64,000 nucleotides of DNA from Deinococcus soli (ex Cha et al. 2016) (GCF_001007995.1 NZ_CP011389.1:1302001-1366000); one strand, 5' to 3'. Shown: positions 21,630-34,334, numbered from the stretch's first letter. Notes: generated by a model from the letters alone, not told the origin. A program made the numbers and translations.

Positions 21630-22719
21630 CGTGCGGGCGCCCGTGCAGGACGCCCGTGACCTGCTGGTCCGCGCGGTGGAGATCCCCTCGCTGTCCGGGC
21701 AGGAGGGCGAGGTCGCGGCGTTCCTGCGCGACTGGATGGCCGCGCGCGGCTTCGAGGCCCGCGTGGACGAGGCCGGGAACGCGGTGGGCGAGCGGGGGCA
21801 CGGACCGCTGACGGTGGCGCTGCTGGGCCACATGGACACCGTGCCGGGCGAGATTCCCGTGCACGTGGACGACGCGGGCGTGCTGCACGGGCGCGGCAGC
21901 GTGGACGCCAAGGGGCCGCTGTGCGCGTTCATGGCGGCCGTGGCGACCCTGCCCGACGAGGCGCTGGCGGCGGCGCGGTTCGTGGTGATCGGCGCGACGG
22001 AAGAGGAGGCGCCGAGCAGCCGGGGCGCGCGGCACATCCGCACGCAGTTGCAGCCGGACGTGGTCCTGATCGGTGAGCCGAGCGCTTGGGAGGGCCTGAC
22101 CCTGGGGTACAAGGGGCGGCTGGTCGTGAAGGCGCAGGCGGTCAAGGAGAACTTCCACACTGCCGGGGACGGCAGCAGCGCCGGGGACGACCTGACCGAG
22201 GCGTGGTTCCGCGTGCGCGCCTGGGCGGCGGGGGCCGGGGAGCCGGGCGGCGTGTTCGGCGGGGTGCAGGCCACCATTCAGGACCTGGGGGCGGGCACGG
22301 ACGGGCTGCATCAGCGGGCGTGGGGCACCTTCGGGCTGCGCCTGCCGGTCAGCGTCGCGCCAGCGCAGGCCGAAGCGGCGATCCGCGCGGCGCTGACCGA
22401 TCTGGAGGGGGTGAATCTAACCTTCGTGGGGCACGAGACGGCGGTGCGGCACCCCAAGGATAATGCGCTGACGCGGGCGTTCCGCGTGGCGATCCGCGAG
22501 CAGGGCGGGAGTCCGGTGTTCAAGGTGAAGACCGGCACGAGTGACATGAACGTGGTCGCCGCCCACTGGCCCGTCCCGACCCTGGCATACGGGCCGGGCG
22601 ACAGCGCGCTGGATCACACGCCTGAGGAGCGGCTGGATCTGGCGGAATTCGACCGCGCGGTGGCGGTGCTGCGCGGCGCGCTGACGCGGCTGGCGCTGGG
22701 CGCGGCCAAGGCGGATTAA
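21622..22719 (+). CDS. lysK: [LysW]-lysine/ornithine hydrolase (M20 family)
   Basis: 365 aa from a TTG at 21622; a GTG at 21631 is an alternative. It releases lysine (and/or ornithine) from the carrier LysW in the amino-adipate route of Thermus/Deinococcus. M20 metal and catalytic residues are seen in [24 protein letters not shown] and [28 protein letters not shown] and [11 protein letters not shown] are LysK-specific. No other lys genes are close by. Confidence 0.88.
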   Translation: MTDVRAPVQDARDLLVRAVEIPSLSGQEGEVAAFLRDWMAARGFEARVDEAGNAVGERGHGPLTVALLGHMDTVPGEIPVHVDDAGVLHGRGSVDAKGPLCAFMAAVATLPDEALAAARFVVIGATEEEAPSSRGARHIRTQLQPDVVLIGEPSAWEGLTLGYKGRLVVKAQAVKENFHTAGDGSSAGDDLTEAWFRVRAWAAGAGEPGGVFGGVQATIQDLGAGTDGLHQRAWGTFGLRLPVSVAPAQAEAAIRAALTDLEGVNLTFVGHETAVRHPKDNALTRAFRVAIREQGGSPVFKVKTGTSDMNVVAAHWPVPTLAYGPGDSALDHTPEERLDLAEFDRAVAVLRGALTRLALGAAKAD

Positions 22720-22767
22720 AGAGCGGTTCATGTGGGTCACCCGGGGTGGCCCGCATGATCGGGGGCA

Positions 22768-22818
22768 ATGATTCCTCTGCCCTTTCCGCCCCTCCTGTCC
22801 CACCTGCGGGGGCGCTGA
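22768..22818 (+). CDS. Possible 16-codon upstream ORF before the SLC13 gene
   Basis: ATG at 22768 runs to TGA at 22816-22818, encoding MIPLPFPPLLSHLRGR. The permease GTG follows after a single base. A CATGAT box lies 8 nt before this ATG. It may be a leader that couples ribosomes to the permease start. The evidence is positional only. Confidence 0.3.
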   Translation: MIPLPFPPLLSHLRGR

Positions 22819-22819
22819 C

Positions 22820-24556
<1,737 letters not shown>

Positions 24557-24573
24557 GACCTGTGAATGCCAGC

Positions 24574-24608
24574 GGGGCACCGCCTCCGGGTCGGAGGGGT
24601 GCCCCTTT
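24574..24608. terminator. Terminator after the SLC13 gene
   Basis: GGGGCACC-g-CCTCC against GGAGG-g-GTGCCCC, followed by TTTC, between convergent genes. Confidence 0.75.
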
Positions 24609-24620
24609 CAGGTGCCGCGT

Positions 24621-24779
24621 TCAGATGAACAGCGGCGCGTCGGGATCGTCGGGCAGCGGGCGGTCCTTGCGGGCCAGCAGGGCGGCGGCGGTGCCAATCC
24701 CGATGATCGCGCCCAGGGCAATCACGATCAGCGCCCAGGTCAGGGCGTGCGACGTGTCAGGATTGCGTTCTGAAGCCAT
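24621..24779 (-). CDS. Small single-helix membrane protein
   Basis: 52 aa, MASERNPDTSHALTWALI then one transmembrane helix (ALIVIALGAIIGIGTAAALL) and an acidic Pro-rich tail. TATCCT lies 6 nt before the ATG, so it has its own leaderless promoter. No recognised family. Confidence 0.6.
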   Translation of the reverse strand: MASERNPDTSHALTWALIVIALGAIIGIGTAAALLARKDRPLPDDPDAPLFI

Positions 24780-24785
24780 GCGCGC

Positions 24786-24791
24786 AGGATA
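24786..24791 (-). promoter_or_regulatory. -10 box for the 52-aa gene
   Basis: TATCCT on the minus strand, 6 nt before the ATG at 24779. Confidence 0.45.
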
Positions 24792-24861
24792 CCAGCCTCC
24801 TGCCCACACGGCCCTTACACCGCGTTCAGGGTTCCGCCTGGGCGGACGGACACCCGAGCGG

Positions 24862-26145
24862 TCAGTCGTCCCCGGCGGGTCTGTCCAGCTGGCGGGGCAG
24901 GCGCGTCCAGAGGAGCAGCACGGCGATCAGGCCCAGGGTGGCCAGGGTGATCAGGCCTGCGCGGGGGCCGAGGATCCAGTCGCGGCTGATCAGGGTGCTG
25001 GCGATCAGGGCGCCGGGGGGGCCCATGCCGACGAGCACGAAGGAATACAGGCTCATGACGCGGCCGCGCAGCGCGTCTGGGATGGTGAGCTGCACGGTGC
25101 TGTTGGCGCTGACGAGCAGGCTCAGCATGCCGAAGCCGCAGGCAGCGAGGACCGGGAAGGCCAGGGTGGGGCCGGGCGTGAGGGCCAGCAGGGCGGCGCT
25201 GACGATCAGGATGATCGCGCCGAGGCGCAGGTTGCGCAGGGGGTTGGGGCGGCTGGCCTGCCACAGCGCCCCGGCCATCGCGCCGATGCCGAACGCGGCG
25301 GACAGCGCGCCGAAGGTCGCCTCGCGCGCGCCGAAGACCACGCGGGCGTAGTAGGGGATGATCACGTTGAAGTTGATGATCGTCAGGCTCAGGGCGCCCA
25401 CGAGCAGCATGACGTTGCGCACGGCGGGCGTGGCGCGCACGTAGCGCAGGCCTTCTTTGACGTCCCCGAGCATGCTGCCGCGCGGCCCGAAGTCGCGGGC
25501 CGGGAAGGGCAGCGTGGCAATCACGTACAGCACCACGAAGAACGACGCGACGTTCAGATAGAAGGGCAATGCCAGCCGCGAGATGTTCTCGCTGTTGCCG
25601 CCCGCGAGCAGGGTCACGCCCAGCGCGGCGACCACGCCGAACAGCGCCTGCCCCAGCGTGCGGCTCACGTTGAACGACAGGCTGTTCAGCGCCACGGCGT
25701 TCGGCACGTCGCTGCGGGGCACGAAGTCCACGACCATGCTCTGGCGGGCGGGCATGTCAAAGGCGTTTGCGGTGCCGCTGATGAACGCGATCAGCATGAC
25801 CAGAGGCAGGGTGACCACGCCCAGGTGCGTGGTGACGGCCAGCGCGGTGGCGGTGACCAGCAGGGTCAGTTGCGTGGCGAGCAGCACGCGGCGGCGCGGC
25901 ACGCGGTCGATCACGGCCCCCGCAAACAGCGACAGCAGGAGGCTCGGCAGGAACTGCGCGACCGTCACCCAGCCCAGCGCGGCGCTGCTGCCGCCGGACA
26001 GTTCCAGCACGAGGTACTGCTGCGCGGTCGCCTGCATCCACGAGCCGATCAGGGAGAGCAGTTGCGAGAACCAGTAGCGGCGGTAATGGGGGTGTCGCAG
26101 GGCGCTGAAGGTACGCGCGCCCCACGCCTGGGTGCGGGCGATCAC
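24862..26145 (-). CDS. MFS transporter (EntS/MFS_3-like exporter)
   Basis: 427 aa, twelve predicted helices. The MFS_3 pattern is clear: FSALRHPHYRRYWFSQLLSLIGSWMQ at the N-terminus, DRVPRRRVLL between helices 2 and 3, DMPARQSMVVDFVP, and PDALRGRVMSLYSFV. I choose the GTG at 26145 because a TATGGT box ends 6 nt upstream; a GTG seven codons earlier overlaps that box. Relatives export siderophores or drugs, and the cargo is unknown. Confidence 0.88.
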   Translation of the reverse strand: MIARTQAWGARTFSALRHPHYRRYWFSQLLSLIGSWMQATAQQYLVLELSGGSSAALGWVTVAQFLPSLLLSLFAGAVIDRVPRRRVLLATQLTLLVTATALAVTTHLGVVTLPLVMLIAFISGTANAFDMPARQSMVVDFVPRSDVPNAVALNSLSFNVSRTLGQALFGVVAALGVTLLAGGNSENISRLALPFYLNVASFFVVLYVIATLPFPARDFGPRGSMLGDVKEGLRYVRATPAVRNVMLLVGALSLTIINFNVIIPYYARVVFGAREATFGALSAAFGIGAMAGALWQASRPNPLRNLRLGAIILIVSAALLALTPGPTLAFPVLAACGFGMLSLLVSANSTVQLTIPDALRGRVMSLYSFVLVGMGPPGALIASTLISRDWILGPRAGLITLATLGLIAVLLLWTRLPRQLDRPAGDD

Positions 26146-26151
26146 CCGCCC

Positions 26152-26157
26152 ACCATA
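26152..26157 (-). promoter_or_regulatory. -10 box for the MFS gene
   Basis: TATGGT on the minus strand, 6 nt before the GTG at 26145. It supports that start. Confidence 0.4.
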
Positions 26158-26308
26158 CGCCCGCACCCGGCCCTGGCCATGTGGGCGTTCCCCCTGACGG
26201 GACTACGCGGGGGTGGTGGGGGTGGGCTTGTCGGGCGCCAGGAGGCGTGTTACGGTGCGCGGAGTTCCTGTTGACATTCACCGGTTTCTCACGGTGCGAA
26301 CTGCTCTC

Positions 26309-27361
26309 ATGCCTGATCTCCGTTTCCTGCCCGTCTGTCTGCTGCTCGGCGCGCTCCTCGTGGGCGGCGCGGACGCTCAGGCGGTCTTCACGGACGCCAC
26401 TGCGGCGCCCCACGCGGCCCCAGCTGTCCCCGGCGGGCTGGACAGCGTCACGGTGCAGCCCGGCGACACGGCCTTCAGTCTGGCGCGCCGCGCTGGCCTG
26501 AGCGTCGCGGAGCTGCTGGCCCTGAACGGCCTGAGCAGCCCGGACCTGCGGGTGGGGCAGGTGCTGCGCCTGCGCGTCCTGCCCGTCACGTATGCGGTGC
26601 AGCCCGGCGACACGCTGTACGCCCTGGCGCGCCGCTTCGGCGTGACGGTGGACGCCCTGAGCGCTGCCAGCGGCCTGACGGCCGGCGCGTCCCTGCGGGC
26701 CGGGCAGGTGCTGACCCTCCCAGCGGGTGTAACTGCGGCCCCGACTGTTCAGGCGCAGGCCCTGGGCACGGCGACCCCGCCGGCTGCCCCCACACCTGCG
26801 GCGCCGGGTGGCGTGTCCCCCTTCCAGCCACTGACCCCCGCGCAGACCATGCCGGTGCTCCAGCCGGTCAGTCCCATGCCGCGCTCGCAGATCCAGAGCG
26901 GCCCGTCTCAGGCCGGCCAGTCTCCGATCGGTCCGGTGCAGGACAGTGCGCCTCCACAGGCGGGGGCGGGCGACTGGCGGGCCGCCGCGCTGAGCCTGCT
27001 GAACACCCCGTACGTGTTCGGCGGCGTGACCCGCGCCGGGACGGACTGCAGCGGTCTGGTGCTGCAGGTGTTCACGCCGCTGGGCGTGACCCTGCCCCGC
27101 ACGAGCGCCGAGCAGGCCCGCGCGGGGCTGGGCGTTCCGGTCGACGCGCTGGAGGCGGGCGATCTGGTGTTCTTCGACACCGAGGGCACCGGTCGCGTGT
27201 CCCACGTGGGCATCTACCTGGGTGAGGATCAGTTCATCAGCGCCAACTCGTACCAGGGGCGCGTGACGGTGGATCGCCTGCGCGCCGACCGTTACTGGGG
27301 GCCGCGTTTCGTCGGGGCGCGGCGCGTGCTGGGCCTGAGCGCCCTGGCGCCCGCCCGCTGA
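26309..27361 (+). CDS. Secreted peptidoglycan hydrolase: two LysM plus NlpC/P60
   Basis: 350 aa with signal peptide (LPVCLLLGALLVGGADA). LysM 1 spans about residues 47-90 (VQPGDTAFSLARRAGLSV), LysM 2 about 94-138 (YAVQPGDTLYALARRFGV). A Pro/Gln-rich linker leads to the NlpC/P60 domain at about 222-345. Catalytic Cys247 (GTDCSGLV) and His299 (VSHVGIYLG) are present. The third polar residue, usually His in an F-x-H-A context, is Ser311 (FISANS). Family role: cleavage of stem peptides in cell-wall turnover. A GTG five codons upstream is an alternative start. Confidence 0.92.
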   Translation: MPDLRFLPVCLLLGALLVGGADAQAVFTDATAAPHAAPAVPGGLDSVTVQPGDTAFSLARRAGLSVAELLALNGLSSPDLRVGQVLRLRVLPVTYAVQPGDTLYALARRFGVTVDALSAASGLTAGASLRAGQVLTLPAGVTAAPTVQAQALGTATPPAAPTPAAPGGVSPFQPLTPAQTMPVLQPVSPMPRSQIQSGPSQAGQSPIGPVQDSAPPQAGAGDWRAAALSLLNTPYVFGGVTRAGTDCSGLVLQVFTPLGVTLPRTSAEQARAGLGVPVDALEAGDLVFFDTEGTGRVSHVGIYLGEDQFISANSYQGRVTVDRLRADRYWGPRFVGARRVLGLSALAPAR

Positions 27362-27516
27362 TCGCCACCCCACGCGCGGAACGGCTCTGGACAGTCGCTG
27401 GCGACGGCGCCTGCGCTCCGGGTGTTCTCATCGGCTGTGGGTGATCCGGCTGCGCGGGTTCACGCCAGCAGGCCGCGCCTCCCGGGTGGTCCCTGGCGTG
27501 GCGCGGCCTGCGGCCA

Positions 27517-27741
27517 TCAGGTGTCGTCGGCGACCGAGTCGTGTTCGAGGATGGAGCGGTACTGTTCGAGGTTCTCGCCCTCGCCGAGTTCACGGGCGAT
27601 CTTCTCGATGGCGAGACGCACGACCTCGCTCTTGCTGATCAGGCGTTCGGGGCTGGACAGTTCGTAGGCGGTGCGGGTCAGCAGGGCGTCCTGCTCGTCG
27701 CTGATCACCACCTGGAGCCGTTTGCGTTCCTTCTTGGGCAT
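27517..27741 (-). CDS. Small ribbon-helix-helix-like protein
   Basis: 74 aa. The pattern KRLQVVISDEQDALLTRTA, then SKSEVVRLAIEKIARELGE, matches an RHH/CopG-type DNA-binding fold: a basic beta-strand followed by two helices. Its acidic tail is EQYRSILEHDSVADD. AGGAGAGG precedes the ATG. It may be a transcription regulator or an antitoxin-like protein, but no toxin gene is adjacent. It is transcribed away from murA, so the 285-bp gap between them holds two promoters. Confidence 0.7.
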   Translation of the reverse strand: MPKKERKRLQVVISDEQDALLTRTAYELSSPERLISKSEVVRLAIEKIARELGEGENLEQYRSILEHDSVADDT

Positions 27742-27913
27742 GCCTCTCCTGAAACGGGGCCACGCCGCGCCGCCGGGGGGGCGGCAGAGCAGTGGCCGAG
27801 TCCGTGCGGGCAGCGTAGCACGCTCCCCGGAAGCCCCTCAACATGAGCCGCACGTGACTCCAGGCGCACCCCGCCGCTCATCCAGCGTGCCGGGGTGGCC
27901 TGTATGGTCAGTA

Positions 27914-27943
27914 TGGACGACCGGTGAGCACGATGTGTAACAT
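27914..27943 (+). promoter_or_regulatory. Putative murA promoter
   Basis: TGGACG at 27914-27919, an 18-bp spacer, then TAACAT at 27938-27943. This gives a leader of about 75 nt with GAAAGGA before the murA ATG. The remaining sequence between 27742 and 28026 shows nothing else I can support. Confidence 0.4.
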
Positions 27944-28026
27944 GCACCCATGCCGCGCCCTGTCCGGCCCACTCCACTGACCCCCACGGCGCGTCCTGCG
28001 CGGCCCGCCTGCTGAAAGGAACCAAG

Positions 28027-29310
<1,284 letters not shown>

Positions 29311-29311
29311 G

Positions 29312-29364
29312 CATCAATGGAGCACGCCGCCCCAGGTCCGCCGGGGCGGCGTGCTCCGTTGATG
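29312..29364 (+). terminator. Strong hairpin terminator after murA
   Basis: Arms CATCAA-t-GGAGCACGCC with GCCCC and their complement through TTGATG make a stem of about 22 bp with a 9-nt loop. It runs directly into the TGATGGG repeats. Confidence 0.75.
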
Positions 29365-29400
29365 GGTGATGGGTGATGGGTGATGGGTGATGGGTGATGG
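29360..29400 (+). repeat. TGATGGG heptamer tandem repeat with G-quadruplex potential
   Basis: Five exact TGATGGG units plus a partial sixth. Five GGG runs (29364, 29371, 29378, 29385, 29392) are spaced by the 4-nt loop TGAT, which satisfies the G3N1-7 rule for an intramolecular quadruplex. It lies between the convergent 3' ends of murA and the iron-sulfur protein gene. Confidence 0.85.
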
Positions 29401-29455
29401 TCAACAGCGTGTGCGCGGCGGACCCGCCCGCGTCAACCCCACCCACTTCTCCCCT

Positions 29456-30469
29456 TCACATCACGCTGTCACTCTCGCGCAGCAGCAGCGGCGCGTTGAA
29501 GGCGGCGGGGCGCCAGTGGGTCTGGGCGTGGATGGCCTGCGGGGGGCAGGAGTGCAGGCAGCCCATGCAGCCGGTGCAGGCGCTGAGGTTCAGGAGGAGT
29601 TTCACGCCGCCGTCGGGTTGCAGGTCGCGGGTGATGGCGTCGGTCGGGCAGACGTTGGTGCAGACGGGGCAGTCGATGCAGGTGTCGTCCACGAGTGGCG
29701 CGGGCCAGGGAATCGCGGCGTCGTCGGGCGGGGCGGGTTTGAGGCTGCGGGCGCGCCACGTCCATTCCTGGGGGGTGCGGTCCTCGGGGACGCTCCAGTC
29801 CACGAACGGGAGGGGGCTCTCGGGGACACTCTGCGCGAGGTGCTGCTTGCCCACCCGGAACAGGGCGCCGAACGCGCCGCGCCGCGAGACGGTCAGGGAG
29901 CGGCTGGCGTCCTCCGGCGTGGCGGGGCGGATGGTGACCCGCGCGGGTTTCCCGGTGGGGGCGCGCAGGGCCTGTGCGGTGTCGAGCACGCGCTCCAGCC
30001 GTTCGGGAATGTCGGGCGCGCCGACCGGGCACGCGGCGCAGTCCCCGTGGATGAGGGTCAGGGGCGCGCCCCACGCGCCTGCGGCGGACAGCAGGGCGGG
30101 CGTGACGCGGCCCAGGCACGGCAGACTGGGGCCGCCGGCGCCGCTGCGGGCGCAGGTGAGGCTGGCGTCCGGCGCGGCGCGACTGGCGGCGTCCTGCTGG
30201 TCGCGCACGCTCTGGAGGGCCGGTTCGAGGTTGTATTCGAGCGCGCCGCTGGGGCAGACCTGCACGCACAGGCCGCAGCCGGTGCAGAGGTCCGGGTCGA
30301 TCTGGATGCTGCTGCCCAGCATGCCGAGGCTGATCGCGTCGTGCGGGCAGGTGGCATGGCAGGCGTCGCAGCCACCCACCGCCTGCCGTTCGAGGAGGCA
30401 GCGGGGCGCGGTGAAGCGCGGCACATGGTTCCCGGCGTCGTCCAGCCGGGCGAGGACACCCTGAAGCAT
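29456..30469 (-). CDS. Protein with four [4Fe-4S] ferredoxin motifs
   Basis: 337 aa, no signal peptide. Two Cys clusters sit near the N-terminus (CDACHATCP about residue 34 and CTGCGLCVQVCP about 62) and two near the C-terminus (CIDCPVCTNVCP and CTGCMGCLHSCPP), separated by about 170 residues. That linker has a CARSGAGGPSLPCLGRVTPALL segment and GDCAACP, possible further cluster ligands. It resembles NapF/HycB-like electron carriers, but no oxidoreductase partner is adjacent. Its -10 box TAGACT overlaps the stop of the DUF454 gene. Confidence 0.8.
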   Translation of the reverse strand: MLQGVLARLDDAGNHVPRFTAPRCLLERQAVGGCDACHATCPHDAISLGMLGSSIQIDPDLCTGCGLCVQVCPSGALEYNLEPALQSVRDQQDAASRAAPDASLTCARSGAGGPSLPCLGRVTPALLSAAGAWGAPLTLIHGDCAACPVGAPDIPERLERVLDTAQALRAPTGKPARVTIRPATPEDASRSLTVSRRGAFGALFRVGKQHLAQSVPESPLPFVDWSVPEDRTPQEWTWRARSLKPAPPDDAAIPWPAPLVDDTCIDCPVCTNVCPTDAITRDLQPDGGVKLLLNLSACTGCMGCLHSCPPQAIHAQTHWRPAAFNAPLLLRESDSVM

Positions 30470-30475
30470 GCGTGG

Positions 30476-30481
30476 AGTCTA
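30476..30481 (-). promoter_or_regulatory. -10 box for the iron-sulfur protein gene
   Basis: TAGACT on the minus strand, 6 nt before the ATG at 30469. Its TAG is also the DUF454 stop codon. Confidence 0.5.
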
Positions 30482-30901
30482 CGCGCCCGGCGCGGGCGGG
30501 CGCCGGGTGGGAATCTTCATGGTGATGTACGCCACGCCCGCCAGCCCGACCAGCACCCACGCGACCTGCCCGATCAGGACGGGAATGCGGCCCACGCTGA
30601 ACGCCACCGCCACCGCGATGCACGTGCAGGCGATCCACTTGGCGCGCAGCGGCATGCCCAGCCCCGCGCGGTAGTCGCGCACCAGCTGACCGATAACCGG
30701 CCGGGAGAGCAACCACGCCTCCCAGCGGGGGTCGCCCCGGGAGAACGCGGCGGCGGCCAGCACGAACCACACGGTGCCGGGGAAGCCGGGGAGAATCAGG
30801 CCCAGCACGCCCAGTCCGGTCAGCAGGAACCCGGCGGCCACCCACAGCGGGCGGCGGCGGGGCGGCGCGTCTGGACGCGGGGCGGGGTCGGGGGCGGTCA
30901 T
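30479..30901 (-). CDS. DUF454 (YbaN-like) inner membrane protein
   Basis: 140 aa. Three to four membrane helices with the family pattern LWVAAGFLLTGLGVLGLILPGFPGTVWFVLAA followed by FSRGDPRWEAWLLSRPVIGQLVRDY. Function is unknown in the family. Pro/Arg-rich cytoplasmic ends. TACGCT lies 7 nt before the ATG. It is followed after 9 nt by the iron-sulfur protein gene. Confidence 0.85.
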   Translation of the reverse strand: MTAPDPAPRPDAPPRRRPLWVAAGFLLTGLGVLGLILPGFPGTVWFVLAAAAFSRGDPRWEAWLLSRPVIGQLVRDYRAGLGMPLRAKWIACTCIAVAVAFSVGRIPVLIGQVAWVLVGLAGVAYITMKIPTRRPPAPGA

Positions 30902-30908
30902 GACCGGC

Positions 30909-30914
30909 AGCGTA
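30909..30914 (-). promoter_or_regulatory. -10 box for the DUF454 gene
   Basis: TACGCT on the minus strand, 7 nt before the ATG at 30901. Confidence 0.5.
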
Positions 30915-30942
30915 CCGCGTGGCGCGTCCCCGGGTGTCCCCG

Positions 30943-31473
30943 TCAGGCCGGGAGGATCAGGATGCCGTCCTCGTCGGCGTGTACGGTGTCACCGGGGTGA
31001 ATGGTCACGCCCGCGAAGGTGACGGGCACGTCGCGTTCGCCCAGGCGCTCCTTGCCGCTGCGGCGCGGGTGGGCGGCCAGGGCGCGCACCCCGAGATTCA
31101 GCTGCGCCAGTTCGCTGGTGTCGCGCACGCAGCCGTTCACGATCACGCCCGCCCAGCCGCCCGCGACGGCCAGTTCGCCCAGTTCCCCGCCCAGCAGCGC
31201 GCAGTCCAGCGTCCCGCCGCCGTCCACGACGAGGACGCGGCCCGCGCCGGGCTGACCGAGCACCTCGCGCACCAGGGGATTGTGGCCGGGCACGCGCAGG
31301 GTGACCGCCGGGCCGTTGAAGCGCGGGCGGCCCCCGAACTCCCGGAAGATGGGGGCGAGGATGGGCGCCCCAGGCCGCAGGTCGCTGAGGTCCGTGACAG
31401 GCAGGTCCTCGGTGGGCAGCGTCTCGGTGGTGAGGTCCAGCTCCGGGATGTGGCCTTGGGCTGTGCGGGTCAT
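30943..31473 (-). CDS. rraA: RraA family protein (RNase E regulator / HMG aldolase fold)
   Basis: 176 aa. ATG at 31473, chosen because the preceding frame is only antisense-like sequence. Motifs are [55 protein letters not shown] and [12 protein letters not shown]. Both the G-G-x-L loop and the R-D pair used by 4-hydroxy-4-methyl-2-oxoglutarate aldolases for metal/oxaloacetate binding are present, so aldolase activity is possible as well as RraA-type regulation. It lies 36 nt downstream of the XdhC-like gene. Confidence 0.85.
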   Translation of the reverse strand: MTRTAQGHIPELDLTTETLPTEDLPVTDLSDLRPGAPILAPIFREFGGRPRFNGPAVTLRVPGHNPLVREVLGQPGAGRVLVVDGGGTLDCALLGGELGELAVAGGWAGVIVNGCVRDTSELAQLNLGVRALAAHPRRSGKERLGERDVPVTFAGVTIHPGDTVHADEDGILILPA

Positions 31474-31508
31474 GCCGCAGTACAGCAGCCTCCGGGCGGG
31501 CGGGGTGT

Positions 31509-32693
<1,185 letters not shown>

Positions 32694-32702
32694 GATGAGG
32701 TC

Positions 32703-32708
32703 ACTGTA
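32703..32708 (-). promoter_or_regulatory. Possible -10 box for the XdhC-like gene
   Basis: TACAGT on the minus strand, 9 nt before the ATG at 32693. Confidence 0.3.
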
Positions 32709-32802
32709 GCAACGCGCAGGTTGGCAGAAGGTGGAGGGACACCCAGGATTCCCCTAAGCCGCGCCTCACGCCCCTCCCCGCCTGACCGTGCAGACTGGGG
32801 AC

Positions 32803-33483
32803 ATGCTGGACAACATCCTGAACACCGTCAAGCGCGGCGCCGAACGCGTGCAGCGCCGGGGCGAGGAGGTCGCGTCCGCCACGCGGCTGCGCGTGGAGAT
32901 CTTCAGCCTCAGCCGCGAACTGGACGCCCTGTACGGCCGCCTGGGCCGCTCATACCACGCGGGCGCCGACCTGGACGTCCTGGGCGGCGTGCAGGAGGAG
33001 ATCCGCCGCGTCGAGGAGGAGATCCGCGCCCGTGAACGCCTGATCGAGGAACTGGGGGAGCACGAGGACGAGCCCGGCGCACCCTCCGCGACCGCGCCGG
33101 CTGGCACTGGCCCGGCAGGCGCGGCGCCGGCGGCCACAGGAGTGACGGCCACCGCCGCGTCCAACAGCCCGGCGTTCACGTCCAACCCGCCCCCCCGCAC
33201 GGAACCCACCGTGCCCGCCAGCGTCCCTCACCCCGGCCAGGAGGCCCGTATGCCTGACAACGATCCCTACCGCACGCCCGCCGACCAGACGCCCGAGCAG
33301 CGCCCCGCCGGGACGCCCACCTCGCCCGACCCGACCGTGCAGCACAGCGACGAGCGTCTGGAACCCGGCGACGACCGCGCCGGCGTGGCCCTGGAAGCCG
33401 AGCGGGAGAAGGTCTTCCGCCACGACAACATGATCGAGGAAGGCAAGATGGCCAGCCGCAACCCCGACCCGCTCGACAAGTAA
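32803..33483 (+). CDS. Coiled-coil protein with disordered acidic tail, unknown function
   Basis: 226 aa. Residues 1-85 are helical with heptads (LFSLSRELDALYGRLG-like, EEIRRVEEEIRARERLIEEL). Residues 90-226 are Pro/Ala/Thr-rich and then highly charged, ending EGKMASRNPDPLDK. No signal peptide or membrane helix. CAGACT lies 6 nt before the ATG. Similar small stress-associated coiled-coil proteins occur in Deinococcus, but I cannot assign a role. Confidence 0.7.
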   Translation: MLDNILNTVKRGAERVQRRGEEVASATRLRVEIFSLSRELDALYGRLGRSYHAGADLDVLGGVQEEIRRVEEEIRARERLIEELGEHEDEPGAPSATAPAGTGPAGAAPAATGVTATAASNSPAFTSNPPPRTEPTVPASVPHPGQEARMPDNDPYRTPADQTPEQRPAGTPTSPDPTVQHSDERLEPGDDRAGVALEAEREKVFRHDNMIEEGKMASRNPDPLDK

Positions 33484-33496
33484 AACTCTCCGCTGG

Positions 33497-33532
33497 AACG
33501 CGGGCTGCCCTCATCGGCAGCCTGCGTTTTCC
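33497..33532. terminator. Terminator between convergent genes
   Basis: Stem AACGCGGGCTGCC with GGCAGCCTGCGTT (one G-T pair), loop 6 nt, followed by TTCC on the plus strand and by AGAG-rich sequence on the other. Confidence 0.75.
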
Positions 33533-33541
33533 TGCCTGCTG

Positions 33542-34327
33542 TTACTGCGCGTCGCGGACGAACTGTGCGGGGCGCTTCTCCTTGAAGGCCGTGACGCCTT
33601 CCTCGTGTTCCCAGTGGTCCCCGGCAATCTGTTGCAGCGCGGCTTCCTGATCTAGGGCCTCGTCCAGGGTGCTGGTCTGCGCGAACACCAGCGCCTGCTT
33701 GGTGAGCTTCAGGGCGTTCGCGGGGCGCGCGGCGAGGCGTTCGGCGTAGGCCTGCACGTCCTGCGCGAAGGTCTCGTCGGGGAACACCTGCTCGCACAGG
33801 CCCAGGCGCAGCGCGTCCTCGGACCGCACCCGCTCGGCGAGCGCCATGAGTTCGAAGGCGCGGTGGTACCCCACGAGGCGCGGCAGGAACCACGTGCTGC
33901 CCGAGTCCGGTACCAGGGCGATGTTCGAGAACACCTCGATCAGGCTGGCGGACTGCGCCCACAGCCTGAGGTCCCCGGCGAGGGCGAGGCTGGCCCCGGC
34001 GCCCGCCGCGACGCCGTTCACGGCACTGATCACGGGCTTGTTCAGGCTGCGGATGGTGCGGATCAGGGGGTTGTAGGTGTGGTTCAGATGCTCGGTGAAG
34101 GTCATGTCGCGGCCCGACACGTCCCCGAGGTCCTGCCCGGCGCAGAAGCCCCGCCCGGCGCCGGTGATGACGACCACGCGCACGCTCTCCTCGGCGTCGG
34201 CGCGGCGCAGGGCGCCTGTGAGGGCCAGCAGCAGGGCGTCGTTCGCGGCGTTCAGTCGGTCCGGGCGGTTCAGGGTCAGGGTGCGCACCCCGGCCTGGGT
34301 GGTTTCGGTGATCACGGCTTCGCTCAT
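33542..34327 (-). CDS. Enoyl-CoA hydratase/isomerase (PaaG-like)
   Basis: 261 aa. The crotonase fold is shown by LNRPDRLNAANDALL, the oxyanion-hole segment GAGRGFCAGQDLGDV, and NGVAAGAGASLALAGDLRL. The active-site region FSNIALVPDSGSTWFLPRLVG resembles PaaG (2-(1,2-epoxyphenyl)acetyl-CoA isomerase) more than FadB types, with Asp in place of Glu at the catalytic position. I choose the inner ATG because TAGGCT ends 7 nt before it. Other phenylacetate genes are not in the window. Confidence 0.87.
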   Translation of the reverse strand: MSEAVITETTQAGVRTLTLNRPDRLNAANDALLLALTGALRRADAEESVRVVVITGAGRGFCAGQDLGDVSGRDMTFTEHLNHTYNPLIRTIRSLNKPVISAVNGVAAGAGASLALAGDLRLWAQSASLIEVFSNIALVPDSGSTWFLPRLVGYHRAFELMALAERVRSEDALRLGLCEQVFPDETFAQDVQAYAERLAARPANALKLTKQALVFAQTSTLDEALDQEAALQQIAGDHWEHEEGVTAFKEKRPAQFVRDAQ

Positions 34328-34334
34328 GCCCATC

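Noticed and set aside
26271..26299. TTGACA as promoter for the LysM-NlpC gene
   Set aside because: No acceptable -10 box follows at 16-18 bp.
29360..29400. Heptamer repeat as a CRISPR or satellite array
   Set aside because: Units are 7 bp with no spacers; a simple tandem repeat with quadruplex potential is the better reading.
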